From the NCBI GenBank assembly GCA_030765065.1, contig CM060977.1:131320295-131384294 (forward strand): a stretch of 64,000 nt of DNA, written 5' to 3'. Shown in pieces: positions 1 to 11,629 of this stretch (the first letter of the stretch is position 1; every line of letters begins with the position of its first letter). The notes below the pieces were generated by a model. The model made no database searches and had not been told where the DNA came from. It saw only the letters and a program-made list of their open reading frames with translations. A program made the position numbers and the translations under genes. Source of the stretch: Deroplatys truncata. Lineage: Eukaryota > Arthropoda > Insecta > Mantodea > Mantidae.

Positions 1-535
1 ATTGAGAAATTTACAAATTTAAGCGGTAAACGCCAGTCGCTAGAAGGCAATGTACCTGAGCAGTTCATTCGCTCGGTACGTATTCAGTGTGAGACATAAA
101 ATTCATTACGGCGAGTATATTATAAGGTTTACGTGTTAAAAAGTGCAATTAATAAATAATCTCACAACTCTCTATATCAGTGAAGTGTTATTTAATCGTG
201 TGAAGGATTAATAAATGGAATGAATTAAAAATTATAATTTGTTTAAGCCTACATTCTTTAGCCGCATCACCCCCTGCAAAGAGATACATGTTTCTAGAAA
301 TTACTACTGACGCAGCCGAAGCAAACATAAATATATATAATATTTAAAAAAAAACATTAAAATACAAAGTTGATTACTAAACGTTGGGGTGAAGGCCACC
401 GGAAAGTGAACGTTGGGGCGAAGGCCACCGGAAAGTGAACGTTTGGGCGAAGGACGCCGGAAACTTTGTTCCATACGTGGGACAGTTACTTCATCAAGTT
501 TGGCTCCCCAACAGTGGAACTACAATACAATTCAA
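1..535 (+). repeat. R1 interspersed repeat, LTR-like, cut by window start
   Basis: This is one of four copies in the window (others at 27652-28452, 4835-5650 and 60085-60993, the last two inverted). All share the block around a GCCGCATCACC motif, a TATATAATATTTAAA stretch, and an end with TTGGCTCCCCAAC followed by GTGGAAC. That end resembles an LTR boundary followed by a primer-binding site. More complete copies carry CCAAT boxes and TATAAAT. The copy also holds about three tandem units of about 29 bp (381-470, GAAGGCCACCGG core). A solo LTR or 5' LTR plus leader is the best reading. A terminal repeat of a DNA element is the alternative. No reading frame is evident. Confidence 0.6.
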
Positions 536-619
536 TACTCCTTCAAGTGCCCAAGCGTGGTGCAAATAACGTACAGGCTACAACCTTAACGTAAAAGGCT
601 ACAACACAACACCTTCAGA

Positions 620-1615
620 AGTTTTTATAAAAGCAACGATAGTTATGAGGCCGCTAGACGCCAATTTCGTTGTAATTTTAAACGCGATGATCCCGTCCCA
701 TCTGCTCATTCCATAACAATATGGGTTAGCAACTTTGAGGAAACTGGTTCGACACTGAAGAAGAAGCCTCCAGGTAGTTGGACCTAGACCAGAAAATATT
801 GATGCGTTAAGAGTTACTCTGAACAGAAGTCCAATGCTCTCGGCGGTAAAGCATTCTGCTGCAATGAACTTGTCAGAGAGGACTGTAAGAAGAATATTGC
901 GCTTAGATCTTCATTTTCATCGATACAAGCTTCAGGTAGTGCACAAACTAAAGCCTCGTGGTTTTCTCTCACTAATAACACTTTGTGAAGAGATGTTAAA
1001 TCGCATGAATGAAGATGAGAAATTGTTGTTGTCTGGCGAATCACATTTTTATCTGTCTGGCTTTGGCCAGATATTGGACTCAAAACAATCCTCTTAAATT
1101 ACACGAGAAGCCATTGCACAGCGAGAAAGTAACCGTTTGGTGTGCTGTATCATCTTTTGGAATAAATATCCCTTCCCTTTATTAGGACGATGAGGGAAAG
1201 GCAAGACCGCGACATCAGCCAGTTATGTGAACATGATTGAAACCTTCCTCACTGATGAAGTTACACGGTTTCCTTATGTTTCTTGGTCTCAGCAAGATGG
1301 AGCCACTAGTCACACTGAGACGGCCTCCATTAATGCCGTAAGGAGACCCTTACCAAATCAAATCGTCTCCAGTAGAGGTGACATCACCTGGCCAGCAAGA
1401 TCCCCAGATTTGACCGTGCATGATTTCTTATGAGGTAACTTCAAGAGTGTTGTCTTTAAAGATCGCCCGCAAAATATTGAAACACTTAAGGCCAATATTC
1501 GTCATGAAGTCATCAATGTTCCACTGGACATGTTGCGTCGCTATGTGCTCAACTTTGAAGAGTGTCTGCGAGTGAATGGTCGTCACTTGAAAGATGTTAT
1601 TTTCAAGAAATAAAT
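620..1615 (+). pseudogene. Tc1/mariner-type transposase relic (DD41D)
   Basis: A decayed transposase is readable in several frames. The helix-turn-helix half (about 620-1097) contains MNLSERTVRRIL. A linker around 1100-1160 reads HSEKVTVWCAV. The catalytic half starts at 1227 with WSQQDGATSHT, followed by WPARSPDLTVHDF. The spacing between the last two acidic residues is 41 residues, which fits a DD41D group. A stop codon falls immediately after HDFL (1434), but similarity continues to FEECLRVNGRHLKD near 1600. Several frameshifts and stops mean it cannot encode an active enzyme. I did not find its terminal repeats. It lies just inside R1. The relics at 6596-7690 and 53374-54432 share the same general layout. 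Confidence 0.75.
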
Positions 1616-1737
1616 GGCATATTATGTTGGTTAAGAACCACATATTATACTTATGAAAAAATGTTTTCTTATATATAATAAACATAATTTAAAATCATCC
1701 GTTCCTCTGCCGGATCCTGTATTACTGTGTGTTATTA

Positions 1738-2005
1738 TACGGGGCGCGGGGTAGCACAGTGATTTCGTTTCTGGCTCTCGTACTGAGGGTCCGGGGTTCA
1801 ATTTCCGGCTCTGGGGTGGCGAATTTAAGTTGGCCCTATGCAAATTGATCTCTGACTTGTTCATGTGAAGTATCCTCAAGGCCCAACGTGGTTTGGAGTC
1901 CACAGTAAAAGCTGCAGGTCCTCTTATTCCACCGCTACCTCATCACCTTAGCATCGGAGGCAACGGGTTCCGTCGAAATTGTAAGTTAGCACAAAATAAA
2001 TTTAA
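1738..2005 (+). repeat. tRNA-derived SINE
   Basis: The head reads GGGGCGCGGGGTAGCACAG, a box A-like segment, followed about 35 bp later by GGTCCGGGGTTCAATTTCC, a box B/T-arm-like segment. A non-tRNA body follows. This is the arrangement of RNA polymerase III-transcribed SINEs. No clear target duplication was found. Confidence 0.65.
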
Positions 2006-3225
2006 AGAGCTGACCGGCACAGAGTCCTGCTAGGCAAGTGATCAACCGAGCGCCCCCCCCCAAAAGAAGCTCTAGGTTGAAATATCCGAAGAGTCTCCTG
2101 TCTATACCTTTTTCACTTTAAGTTGAAAGGAGAGGTAAACAAAACTTAAATGTATCACTCCGCCAAGCACATGGCAGCAGCACGTGGAGAATGACGGGAA
2201 CTAAGACCAGCGAGAGAAATTGCTTCAGACAGAATGCGAATACAGTATATTGCGCAACTTGGGCATCACTAGCTTTTAAACATTGTATGTCTTATTCCTA
2301 TATTTTGCCTTACATCCCAAACTTCTAACACATAATGCTAAGAGGAGATAAATAAAAGTTGTACCTGAGCAGTTCTGCATCTGTGGTTAAAAGTGCTGGA
2401 TTAAACTGTTCTTAACTTAAGGCTTTAGAAATCATTCATTTAATGACTAATATCAGTATAGGTTAGAAAACCACAGAAAGCAAACGCGATCCAAGGAGCC
2501 CGAGCACTAATTCTGCATCACTAACAAAGAAGGTCAATTATTGCTAAATAATGGCCAACAATATTCATTGTCGATTAAAGATGGGTACGTTTCACAGATT
2601 TTGTTAAACTCATTTAACGCAATTGTCTTGTTTCATTCCCCGCGTTTATGTTTTCACAGTGAAGAGGATTCTCAGCCAGGACACTCATTTTCTAAACACG
2701 TGCAAAAATACACTGGCGGCTTATTCGGAAACCGGAAAAATGATCTGCAGGACCTCTTAAACCCTCTGCTATAACGCTTCAATTAGTTATAGGTGAATCT
2801 GAACAAACACATTATATTTAATAAATTGAACTGTTACAATAACGCTTTTTAAATTTCTCTGCACGAGAATAACCACAAAATGTTACGATCGGAACTGAAC
2901 TGTTTTATGTAGAGGAAGAGATGACATGCTAAGCGAGGAGGTTGTAGTTTTCAACCAGCCAATGAGGTGCTCTCTTGTCACATGGTTTTGTTTATAACTC
3001 CTTTAAACTTAAAGTGAAACCACTTTAGTGCCTTAGCTAGTCCTGACGTATGCCTATGTCGGTATGAATTGCACTTATATAAGAATCCAGGAAATGACTC
3101 TCAAGAATTCTAAAGCGAATTTCATGTATCTACTTAAACGTTTGTCCTGAATATCTCTAACTGTGTAAAATTACATTTAATGTCTTCTAGTAAAATTAAA
3201 CTATGTCCATCACAATAGTTTTTAG
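2006..3225. other. Unassigned intergenic stretch
   Basis: I see no recognisable gene, tandem repeat or family copy here. Open frames, such as 2541-2774, are short and show no domain features. A run of cytosines sits near 2055. Confidence 0.5.
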
Positions 3226-3229
3226 ACGA

Positions 3230-3262
3230 GTGAGTAGAGAAAGTCATGTGAGTGAAACACAA
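3230..3262 (+). repeat. R2 repeat, 3'-end fragment
   Basis: The stretch GAGTAGAGAAAGTCATGTG and the following GTGAAACACA match the right end of R2 copies such as the one ending near 15597. Only the terminal piece is present. The mariner at 3288 lies about 25 bp downstream. Confidence 0.6.
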
Positions 3263-3287
3263 AAGATTGCCTTTAAATTTCGTTGTA

Positions 3288-4579
3288 CAAGGGGCACTAT
3301 TTATATTTTGAGCCTTGGCAACCCTGAATGTTGTAGGTGTCATCTGACGTTTCCAATGGAAGGTTTGACATTTTTGACAATAATCTACTTCAAACATTTT
3401 GTCAATAGAGCGTCATTTGTTTTGTTTACACTAACTTGGAAATTGTGTGTCAACAAAAACATAGAATTATCTCATGAAAATGTTCGTGCAATGATTTATC
3501 ACGACTTTCGACGTGGATTATCAAGACAAAGAGTGCATCGATCAACTAACTTCCACATTTGGCGACGAAGCTCCATCCTTTGCCACTGCGAAACGCTGGT
3601 ATAACGAATTTAATTGTGGCCGCCGTTCTCTCAATGATGAAGTTCGTGAAGGTTGTCCAAAATCAGTTGTGCCAGAAAATATTGATGCTGTGCAAAAAAT
3701 AATAATGAAGGATCGTCATGCGGCATATTGTGAGATTGAGGCAACCCTAGGCATTACTTCCACCAGCATATATAAAATATTGCATTATTATTTAGCCGTG
3801 AAAAAGATTTGCTCCCGTTGGATCCCACATAATTTGACGCAATCTCAAAAAGATGCTCGTGTCGATTGGTGTACAAAAATGCTCAAGAAATACAATGGCG
3901 GTGCCTCAAAAGACGTATATAAGATTGTAACAGGTGAAGAATCATGGATCTATGCGTATGAGCCGGAACGTAAACAGCAGTCGACTGTATGGGTGTTTCA
4001 AGATGAAGCAAATCACACAAAAGTTGTTCGCACTCGAAGCACTTCGAAGCAAATGGTCGCCTGTTTTTTCAGCAAAACTGGCCATGTCAACATTGCCGTT
4101 AGAGGAACGTAAAACGGTCAATGCCGAATGGTACACAACCATTTGTTTGCCGGAAGTCTTCGGTGAAATAAGGAAAACAAACAAGAACCGTAGGATTGTT
4201 CTTCATCAAGACAATGCGAGCGCACACACATCTCGTCTAACAGCAGAGTATTTGAAGGCTCAAAAAATCGAACTGATGGGTCATCCGCCATACAGTCCTG
4301 ATTTGGCACCCAATGACTTCTTTTTGTTCCCGAATATCAAGAATAAATTGCGTGGACAACGATTTTCGTTGGCAGAAGAAGCCGTTGATGCCGTCAAAAA
4401 CCATGTTTTGGAGGTGTCTCAAGAAGACTGGAATAAATGCTTTGACAAATGGTTCAAACGGATGCAAAAGTGCATTAATCATAAAGGAGAATATTTTGAA
4501 AAACAATAAAGCAGTTTTCAATGAGAAATTACTTTGTTTTAATTATTAAGCTCAATATGTAGGTAAATAGTGCTCCTCG
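3288..4579 (+). mobile_element. mariner transposon with terminal inverted repeats
   Basis: The left end CAAGGGGCACTATTTA is matched inverted at the right end, TAAATAGTGCTCCTCG, as an imperfect repeat. TA dinucleotides flank both ends (3286-3287 and 4580-4581), as expected for mariner target duplication. Length is about 1.29 kb, typical for the family. It encloses a transposase gene with a frameshift. Confidence 0.85.
3513..4509 (+). pseudogene. mariner transposase, frameshifted, first catalytic Asp replaced
   Basis: Mariner transposases cut and paste DNA at TA sites with a D,D34D triad. The first frame (3513-4112) carries the N-terminal helix-turn-helix region and GEESWIYAYEPE, where Glu stands at the usual first catalytic Asp. 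The second frame (about 4100-4509) carries LHQDNASAHTS and YSPDLAPNDFF. I count exactly 34 residues between the two aspartates. It ends with NHKGEYFEKQ and a stop. A single frameshift near 4100 joins the two parts. Apart from the frameshift and the Asp-to-Glu change it is nearly complete, so it decayed recently. The start at 3513 is the first Met of the frame, but similarity may begin slightly upstream. Confidence 0.9.
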
Positions 4580-4834
4580 TATTATTAAAACTTATCTTAA
4601 CATGTATGACTAGCTAAGGTTAGTGTTTAAGCATTCTTTTTAAATTCAGTTGTTTCTCGTGGCATTGCGTTTGTTACACTTATCCTCGTGTTCAGGCAGA
4701 CTACTCAGTGCGTCTTGTGGACAAGTGATTCATTCGTCTGGAGTGAAATTAACAACTGCATCTGACTTTAACTCCTACTAGTTGCATACGAATTAAGACA
4801 CACTTTAAATTGTAGTAGGTTATTTTTTTAGAAG

Positions 4835-5650
4835 TTGTATTGTGGTTCGACTGTTGGGGAGCCGAACTTGAAGTCGTTGCAACCGCACGTATGGTAAAAA
4901 GTTCCCGGTAGCCTTCGCCCCAAGTTTAAAAATATTAACTTTGTAATTTGACTTTTTCTTTAAATATTATATATTTATGTTTGCCTCGGCTGCGTCAGTA
5001 TTAATTTGTAGTGACGTGAATTTCTTAACAAGGTGTGGTGCGGCTGAAGAATGTGGCTTACACAAATTATAATTTTTACTTCACTCCTTTTATTAATTCT
5101 TGACACGATTTAAATAACACTTCACTGATATAAAGAGCTGTGATATTATTTATTAATTACTTGCACTTTTTAACACGTGAACTATTTTTTGTCTCACACT
5201 GAATACGTATTAAACTTCTCGAGGACGCGTCTCGCGTCCAGGTAGGAACGCTGTCTGCTAGCAACTGACTTCTGAATTTGTAAGTTTTGCTCCATTTCAG
5301 TTTCTGATTGGCTAATCCTACTCCAAAAGAATACTTTCATTGAACTTAAGCTTTTTTCTGGTAGTTGATTGGCTATTTATAAACTGTCTTAAAAAATTAC
5401 ATTATTGCTGCTCCAAGAATTACCAGTAGCATTATTAAACTTTCTAATTCAATATTGCCTCAAGGTTACCTCATTGTTAGCAACTTTTAACCTATTATTC
5501 TCACAGCTCCTATATTCTTAAATTACGTAATACATTCACATGGCATTATTGAACATGTACATAATAGGAATTAATACAATGACTGTTACATGCATTTAAT
5601 TAGACTGAAATAATTTGTGTTAAAAATGCTGCCTCAAAATATTAGCATCT
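4835..5650 (-). repeat. R1 interspersed repeat, inverted copy
   Basis: This is the reverse complement of the 1-535 family. It starts near CTGTTGGGGAGCCGAAC, runs through CCTTCGCCCC, TTTAAATATTATATATTTATG and two ATTGGCTA (CCAAT) boxes, and ends near GCTGCCTCAA. It faces the copy at 1-535, so the two form an inverted pair around two transposon relics. Confidence 0.65.
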
Positions 5651-5873
5651 TAAATGCTCATTTCAGCAGCATCACGTTTAGACTACCTCTGCTGTAGGGT
5701 AGTCCGTGTTCTGATTGCTCATCCCAGAGGTTCCGGTGATATTCCCGATTTTAGACTAATGCAAAAATCCCACTATAAGAGAGTTAATATCAGGTGCTTA
5801 TTTCTAAATCCAAAACCGTCGATATGATCCGAGTAATTAAAGACGGATGGGATTTAATATTTAAAGAAAGAAA

Positions 5874-5908
5874 ATTCTGATGTGTTACATTCACATGACT
5901 TTCTCTAC
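5874..5908 (-). repeat. R2 repeat, end fragment
   Basis: TTCTGATGTGTTACATTCAC followed by ATGACTTTCTCTAC matches the right end of R2 in reverse orientation. Nothing else of R2 is present here. Confidence 0.55.
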
Positions 5909-6065
5909 CCACTTTTTATTTTTATGTAGCTAGTACAAAATACAGTTCGTTCTAGATACAAGGGGATACAGAAAGTAGAATCGATAGCCAATAGATCTCT
6001 ATATGCTGGCCTAGAAATTCCATGACATCACGAGAACAACTTGAATAGTGACAGCACTTTAAAAT

Positions 6066-6268
6066 ACTGTCGTCCTCCGTAGTCTAGGGGTACCATGCTA
6101 ACCTCTAGTTCCCAAGGTCGCGGGTTCAAATTCCGGTGGAGGGCGTGTAGTAGAACCTCAAGCCTGATAAAGAGGCCTATTAGCAAAATTTCCGATCTTT
6201 CACGCCCAATATAGAATGGAACGCTAAGGACCATAGCTGTTAAAGAACGTCCATAAATAAAAATAATC
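6066..6268 (+). repeat. tRNA-derived SINE, internally deleted
   Basis: The tRNA-like head has GTAGTCTAGGGGTACCATG (box A-like) and GGTCGCGGGTTCAAATTCC (box B-like). The body contains AACCTCAAGCCTGATAAAG and CTTTCACGCCCAATATA. The tail reads CCATAAATAAAAAT. A longer copy with about 85 bp more between head and body lies at 54877-55162. Confidence 0.75.
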
Positions 6269-6516
6269 AATTTAACTTCACATTAAAAACACTAAAACAA
6301 TATTCAAAAAAATTCAAATCAATAATAATAAATATCTCGTATATGGCTGATACCACATAAAAAGTTATTTAAAGTAAATTGTCTATTTTCAAGATATCTA
6401 CATATTTTGTACAAGTTTTGTCTATATTTTATGGCTGACCGTTTTATGAAATTATATAAAATTCTACCTGAATGAAGAGAACTTGACAGTCTATTCCTAG
6501 AAAGTTCAAGATATAA

Positions 6517-7800
6517 AGGGTCTTTCAACAAGAGTGTCCTATCTTTAACATGTCATAGCTGCCGTTGTTATTGAGTTACAGCAGTCATTTTTTTCATGTG
6601 GTTACAGTTGTTATTGACGTTACAGCTATCGTTGGAATGTTACAGCTATCCGCAACGCGTAGAAATTGTGAAAATTTATTATCAAAATGGATCATCTGTT
6701 TGCCAAACCTTCCGTGTATTGCGTGAAGCTTACGATGTGCATAATCGTCCCTGCGAGAGAACGATTCGGCGTTTGATCGATAAATTTGAAAGAAGTGGTT
6801 CTATCAGTGATCAAAGAACGCCTGTACGTAATCGACGTAAGCGCTCCAACGAAAACATAGGCGCCGTTCGTGAGAGTGTACGCGAGAACGGAAACAAATC
6901 AATTGTTTGTCGAGCGCAAGAATTGGGACTTTCGCCGACCATACTTGGCGAATTCTGCATCCCGACTTGAAGTTTCACACTTACAAAATGGTGTTAACAA
7001 GAACTAAAACCCAACGACCATAGGATGTGTCGTGTATTGGCTGACTGGTCTATGGAGCAATTGGAAGCTGATCCGGATTTTTGTTGAAAAATAATCTTCA
7101 GCTACGAAGCCCACTTTTGGATGGATGGTTGTGTTAACAAACACAATTGCCGCTATTGGAACAATCACAATCCAATGCAGATTCAAGAACGACCACTTCA
7201 TCCCCAAAAGGTTACTGTGTGGTGTGGATCTTGGTATGGTGGAATCATTGGTCCATATTTTTTCCAAGATGAAGATGGAGAAGCTCTAACTGTCAATGGA
7301 GAAAGATACCGGGCTCTTATAAGGGACTATTTTTGGCCTCAATTGGATTGTATGGATCTCAGCAAGATGGTGCCACATGTCATACTACTCTCGAAACAAT
7401 CGATCTTTTGAAGCAGAAGTTCAGAGGTTTCATCATTTCCCGTGGTGGTGATGCTAACTGGCCCCGAGGTCATGTGATTTAACGCCGTTGGATTACTTCT
7501 TGTGGGGTTATGTTAAATCTCGAGTTAATGTCAAGAAGCCAGAAACAATAAATGATCTTACGAATAACATCACGTGTGTTATTCGTGAAGTTGGACCTAA
7601 TTTACGTTCTTCTGTCATTTAAAATCGTGTCAACCGTATACGCGCAACCCAACGAAGTCGCGGCGGTCACTTAACTGATGTTCGCTTCCACACGTAATGA
7701 CATTAATTATGTTCCAAAATAAAAAAGAAATAAGCCTCTATCATTTATAGAACGTGTTTTATTTAAGTTCAAAGATAGGACACTCTTGTTGAAAGACCCT
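6517..7800 (+). mobile_element. Tc1/mariner-type element with about 32-bp terminal inverted repeats
   Basis: The left end AGGGTCTTTCAACAAGAGTG and the continuation TCCTATCTTT are repeated inverted at 7770-7800. TATA sequences flank both ends, in line with TA target sites. The interior is a decayed transposase. Confidence 0.85.
6596..7697 (+). pseudogene. Tc1/mariner-type transposase relic (DD41D-like)
   Basis: The N-terminal part (6650-6967) is a helix-turn-helix region with VEIVKIYYQNG and CERTIRRLIDKFE. The catalytic core is split over frames. It includes HFWMDGCVNKHNCRYW (about 7111), HPQKVTVWCG (about 7201) and a degraded PLDYFLWGY (about 7485). It ends near RGGHLTDVRFHT (about 7665). 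Several stops and frameshifts exclude activity. The order of motifs matches the 620-1615 relic, so both belong to the same broad group. Confidence 0.8.
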
Positions 7801-7819
7801 ATATATTAACTTGACTGTC

Positions 7820-8640
7820 TTCCGGTGAAGGCCGCGAAACGTTTGATAAAATTGCCGACGTTTCGCTTTTCATGTTGAGGGCTTCTTCTGGGCAGTGTCC
7901 TGATAGTATATGACAATAACTCACTATCCTCCCAGAGGAACGAAATAGTGCGTCTTAAATAAATTGTCTGGTGATTTTTCTAGTTATATATCTAGTTACT
8001 CAAGTTAGAACGTTGACCGCTCTGACACGCGGCATCTCTTTGGTTTTTAGTAACCCGAGTTAGGCTGCGTCCCCTATAGTTCCTCATTTTGTTCCTTGTT
8101 ACGAAGTACTTAACCTCTTCATGCATGGAGGTATCATATGATAACACATGATTTTATTTCCTTTTAGTTCACAACTATGGCATTAGGACCATGCATGACT
8201 GCATGAAGGTAACGTTTGATACCAGAGCGTATTGCTACAAGAGTGCAGCACTCCCTGGATGAAGCAATATATCTCGAAGGAAGGAGTATGCAACACCTTA
8301 TTGGAAGCACTAGCTTATAGAAGTTTGGAACCATGTTTTACATAACAATTCATATTATAAAAGGGCAAAAAATATTATTTGAAATGTACGTATCTATTAT
8401 TAGTTACCATACATAAATAATTTGAAATTAATTAATGAAAATATTAATAATATCGGAAAATAGTGATGTACACAAATGATAACATTATGCATTTAGCTGC
8501 GCTGAAGATTTTGAGTTATGTAACCAATCGTAATTTTACACCATAGTATTTCAAACTAATAATCTTGTATTTTTGCTTATGAGACTTATTTGAGTATTTC
8601 AGGTACGTTAATACAAACTTTAAATTTACTAAAGGCCGAA
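7820..8640. other. Unassigned stretch; short block with GAAACGT inverted motifs
   Basis: Around 7835-7885 the sequence has GCGAAACGTTTGAT and GACGTTTCGCTTTT, then GGGCTTCTTCTGGGCAGTG. Such paired GAAACGT motifs with a CTGA-like partner recur in some retroelement ends. I cannot classify it. The rest shows no gene. Confidence 0.3.
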
Positions 8641-8644
8641 AATA

Positions 8645-9300
8645 TCAATTATCAAAGGAGGAGATTGTGAAATTACTTCTGAAATTACTACCACCTTCAG
8701 ATTCTGAAAGGAAGCATCTTCTGAGAGCTGTTATAAGGGAAATTGGGGAAGACATTTGGTTTCCTGATGAACAAGAAGTACCACCTACATTAGAAGAAGA
8801 AGAAAATGAAGCTAAAAGGTGGAATAAAAACGGAAAATCCATGATTTCTATTTCTGGTCCATTTAGTTAACATGTACATGGGTAGAATGGACCTTCTGGA
8901 TCCTTTGGTTCATTGCCCATTGGCCCCAGTAGTTCAAAAGTAAGAAATGGTACTTGAAGTGTTTTCCACATGGTTAATATCATACTAGTAAATGTATAAA
9001 TACTTTATAGAAATATTAAAGGCAATAAATGTTATTTTGTGAAATTTAATTTATTGTGCTGGATAATGAATATGAAAAGAAGAGAGAGCGACCTTGAAAT
9101 GATACACCACCCAAGAAACTCACAGCTGTTCTAAATACAGCAATTGCTAACTTAAGATTCCATGGAAGAGGTTATTATCTTATGGAAGGTGACCAAGAAA
9201 AGGCACTACGTTGTCATGATGACACATGTAAACGAAGAACGAGATGTAAGTGCAAGAAACGTAATACGCCTTGAATGTATCAAGAACTTCCACATGAAGT
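8645..9300 (+). pseudogene. piggyBac-like transposase relic, C-terminal half
   Basis: Three pieces in different frames follow the order of a piggyBac (DDE_Tnp_1_7) C-terminus. A 67-residue open stretch (8667-8870) contains AKRWNKNGKSMISISGPFS. Just after it, GRMDLLDPLVH (about 8881) resembles the family's conserved MG-DLLD segment. Near 9188-9275 there is a cysteine-rich tail, RCHDDTCKRRTRCKCKK, like the piggyBac C-terminal zinc-binding region. Stops separate the pieces. TTAA target duplications were not located. The assignment rests on motif order only. Confidence 0.5.
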
Positions 9301-9484
9301 AACATATATGCTGCTCAAATGTTTCACTTTTGTAAACTTTTTTGCATGTTTGTATTAGAGCCTCAAATGCATAATGTACACATATGATACCATGTTCATA
9401 ATTTGTTCAAAAAATAATAATATACATTGATGAGCCTGAAATAATATTATCCAATGTAGATTTGACAATTTTAAAGTATTAAAC

Positions 9485-10510
9485 GTTTTTTTCTCTTGTT
9501 CCTTGATAACACTGTCTTCATTTTCAAAGTTTTTGTCAGATGATTTCTTAAAAGTAGGAGTTCTTGAATAAAGTTTTTATGCTGATTCCAGAAATATCTT
9601 CCGTTTTTTTCTATCACGTCAGGTTTTTACACAAAATAAGTAATTTTTTGACAATTTTACTAATGAGCGTAGAAAAGTATTCAAATACCATTTCACACAA
9701 GGTAAGTTTTTATTCAACAAACATTTTAAAAATACTCTCAAGAACTCCCCTAATTTATTTCATGACTGCATTTTAACAAAACAAGAAGCCAAAGTGTTTC
9801 ATTTAATTTTTTCAAACTTTCTCTTCTTTGACTTCCTTGCAGATCCTTGAAGATGACTGTCCCTCCTCAACATCCAACAGTAGTCGGCATCATAGTTTCA
9901 TTCCATCTCCCCTGCACCTCCTCTCCATTTCCTTATTATCTTGGTGAAAACGTTCCCCCTGCTCTTCACTATAATGTCCCAGATTTTCTGGAAACTAGTC
10001 GATATGTGAATGCAGAAAATGCACCTTTACACTCACATTACAACCCATCTTCTTGAAATTTTCAAAAATTGTTTCGACAATGGCCTTGTAATTATGATTT
10101 TTGTTATTACCTAAGAAGTTTTCAGTAACTGATCGGAAGGCGGTTCATGCTTCTATTTCTCTCTCATTCATTGCCTTCTCAAAATCTTCATCCTTCATCA
10201 ATTTCTTTATTTGAGGACCAACAAAAATTCCAGCCTTTAATTTGTCTTGTGTAATGAAGGGAAATTTCTTGGAAAGGTACTTGAAGCAGGGCCCATCCTG
10301 TGGTAGAGCCCTTACAAATTGCTTCATCAAGCCCAATTTTATGTGTTGTGGCGGAAGCAATATCTTTATATCTCTATATTTTTGAAGTGAAATTGTGAAA
10401 AAACTGTACGTGATAGAAAAACGTTAAAAGCAGTTCTGAAATCAGCATAACAAAGTAAGTCAGAATCACTTATTAGTTTTTAGTTATCCGATATCATGCA
10501 GACTAGTGTA
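9485..10510. repeat. About 1-kb segment repeated at 51125-52045 (direct orientation)
   Basis: The two segments are nearly identical over long stretches, beginning near CAGATGATTTCTTAAAAGTA (9537 and 51161) and ending near CCGATATCATGCAGACTAG. The second copy lacks about 100 bp near its right end. They contain the same minus-strand reading-frame remnants. Confidence 0.8.
9870..10360 (-). pseudogene. Fragment of unknown repeated insect-type gene (LMKQFVRAL family)
   Basis: Read on the minus strand, the intact piece (10360-10145) contains LGLMKQFVRALPQDGPCFKY and KLKAGIFVGPQIKKLMKDED. Further downstream (10100-9870) the sequence continues, with frame breaks, through HFLHSHIDYFPENLG-like residues. 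The same protein is better preserved at 51508-51959. I recall similar short proteins annotated repeatedly in insect genomes without a known function, but I cannot name a family with certainty. It could be part of a mobile element. Confidence 0.5.
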
Positions 10511-11489
10511 ATTCGTGCATGAAGTACTTAAGCGTTGCATAGTTCACATTACATAATAAACTTCGAAATTACATGTTCCCCCTTCCTCTGGCAGCTGCGT
10601 TAAAAAGAGATTCACAGCACAAAAGCAACCATTAACGTATTAACAATATATTTTGAGTAGATAGTAAAGAGAGCTCGGGAAATTGTCGAGTTGTAGTTCA
10701 TTGTTGTTTGAACGGAAAGCTAGTGGTAAACAATACGTTGCCGGATACCATTTCATTCAAATTTCACCCCCTCCTTTCAACCGCCATTATCGGACTTCCT
10801 GATGAAAGGTACTTGTTCGCAGCCTGCGCGTGCCGTATTTGTTTTGTTGACAAATCAACAAGCAGGCTATTTCCTCAGCTACGTTAATGATTTATGAGGT
10901 AAACCAGCACTAAGCTCCAGGTAGTACAAAAGCGGAGCTGCGGTCAGTGGTTCGTGACCTTCCTTTAGGTGGTCCCCCAGTCGATATTAACATTCCTTTG
11001 TTTGTCTAGGGTTCGGCTTCTAATGGGATAAAGTTTCAGCTCCATAGGTTTGCCCAGTTTTAGGCACCGATGCATCCTAAGATCATACAACCATGGGAAG
11101 GAATTTTAAAAGTTCAAAGAAAAGAAACAAGAAATCTGGTGAGGAAAAAGCACATGAATTTCTCTCTAAATTACCGCTTCACAGCGGTTCCGGAAATATT
11201 CGTATAAAATGCTGTTCATTTGATGCCAATCACGAAAATAACTACATTTAATTGTTTTAACCCGTAAGCACACACGTGGGGTGAATTATACTCCATGATA
11301 GCTTTCATACGCCGATAGCATTGTAACATACATTCTGTAACAATGGCCCTCCACATACCTTTCAATCAACAGTTCCTCCTTGTAACAATGCGTTAGTGGA
11401 GCAGTTTCACGCATTATCTTATTAAACACGTGTTCTCTGGTGTCTGGGTAAATACCCCGCGCGTGTGCAAAAGTAATTCCTGAGCTGGA
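10511..11489. other. Unassigned stretch
   Basis: No gene, tandem repeat or recognised family was seen. Short open frames such as 11286-11513 (minus) lack any recognisable motif. Confidence 0.45.
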
Positions 11490-11621
11490 AAAATGGATTA
11501 CAAATTCGAGCAAAACAAGGACACGAGAACCTATCTAGATGATAGTGCAAGTAAAAATGAGATGAATAGTGAGTCTGAGAACGAAAATGATCATGTGACA
11601 CAGAGCAAGACGCAGATTGTG

Positions 11622-11629
11622 GTGATAAT
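11622..11629 (+). repeat. 8-bp target-site duplication of hAT element, left
   Basis: GTGATAAT occurs here and again at 13652-13659 immediately outside the hAT element. It fits the nTnnnnAn pattern known for hAT targets. Confidence 0.75.

Noticed and set aside
1..5650. A 5.6-kb DNA transposon bounded by inverted R1
   Set aside because: The interior consists of two unrelated transposons and a SINE, no shared internal sequence with the second R1 pair, and the window cuts the left end.
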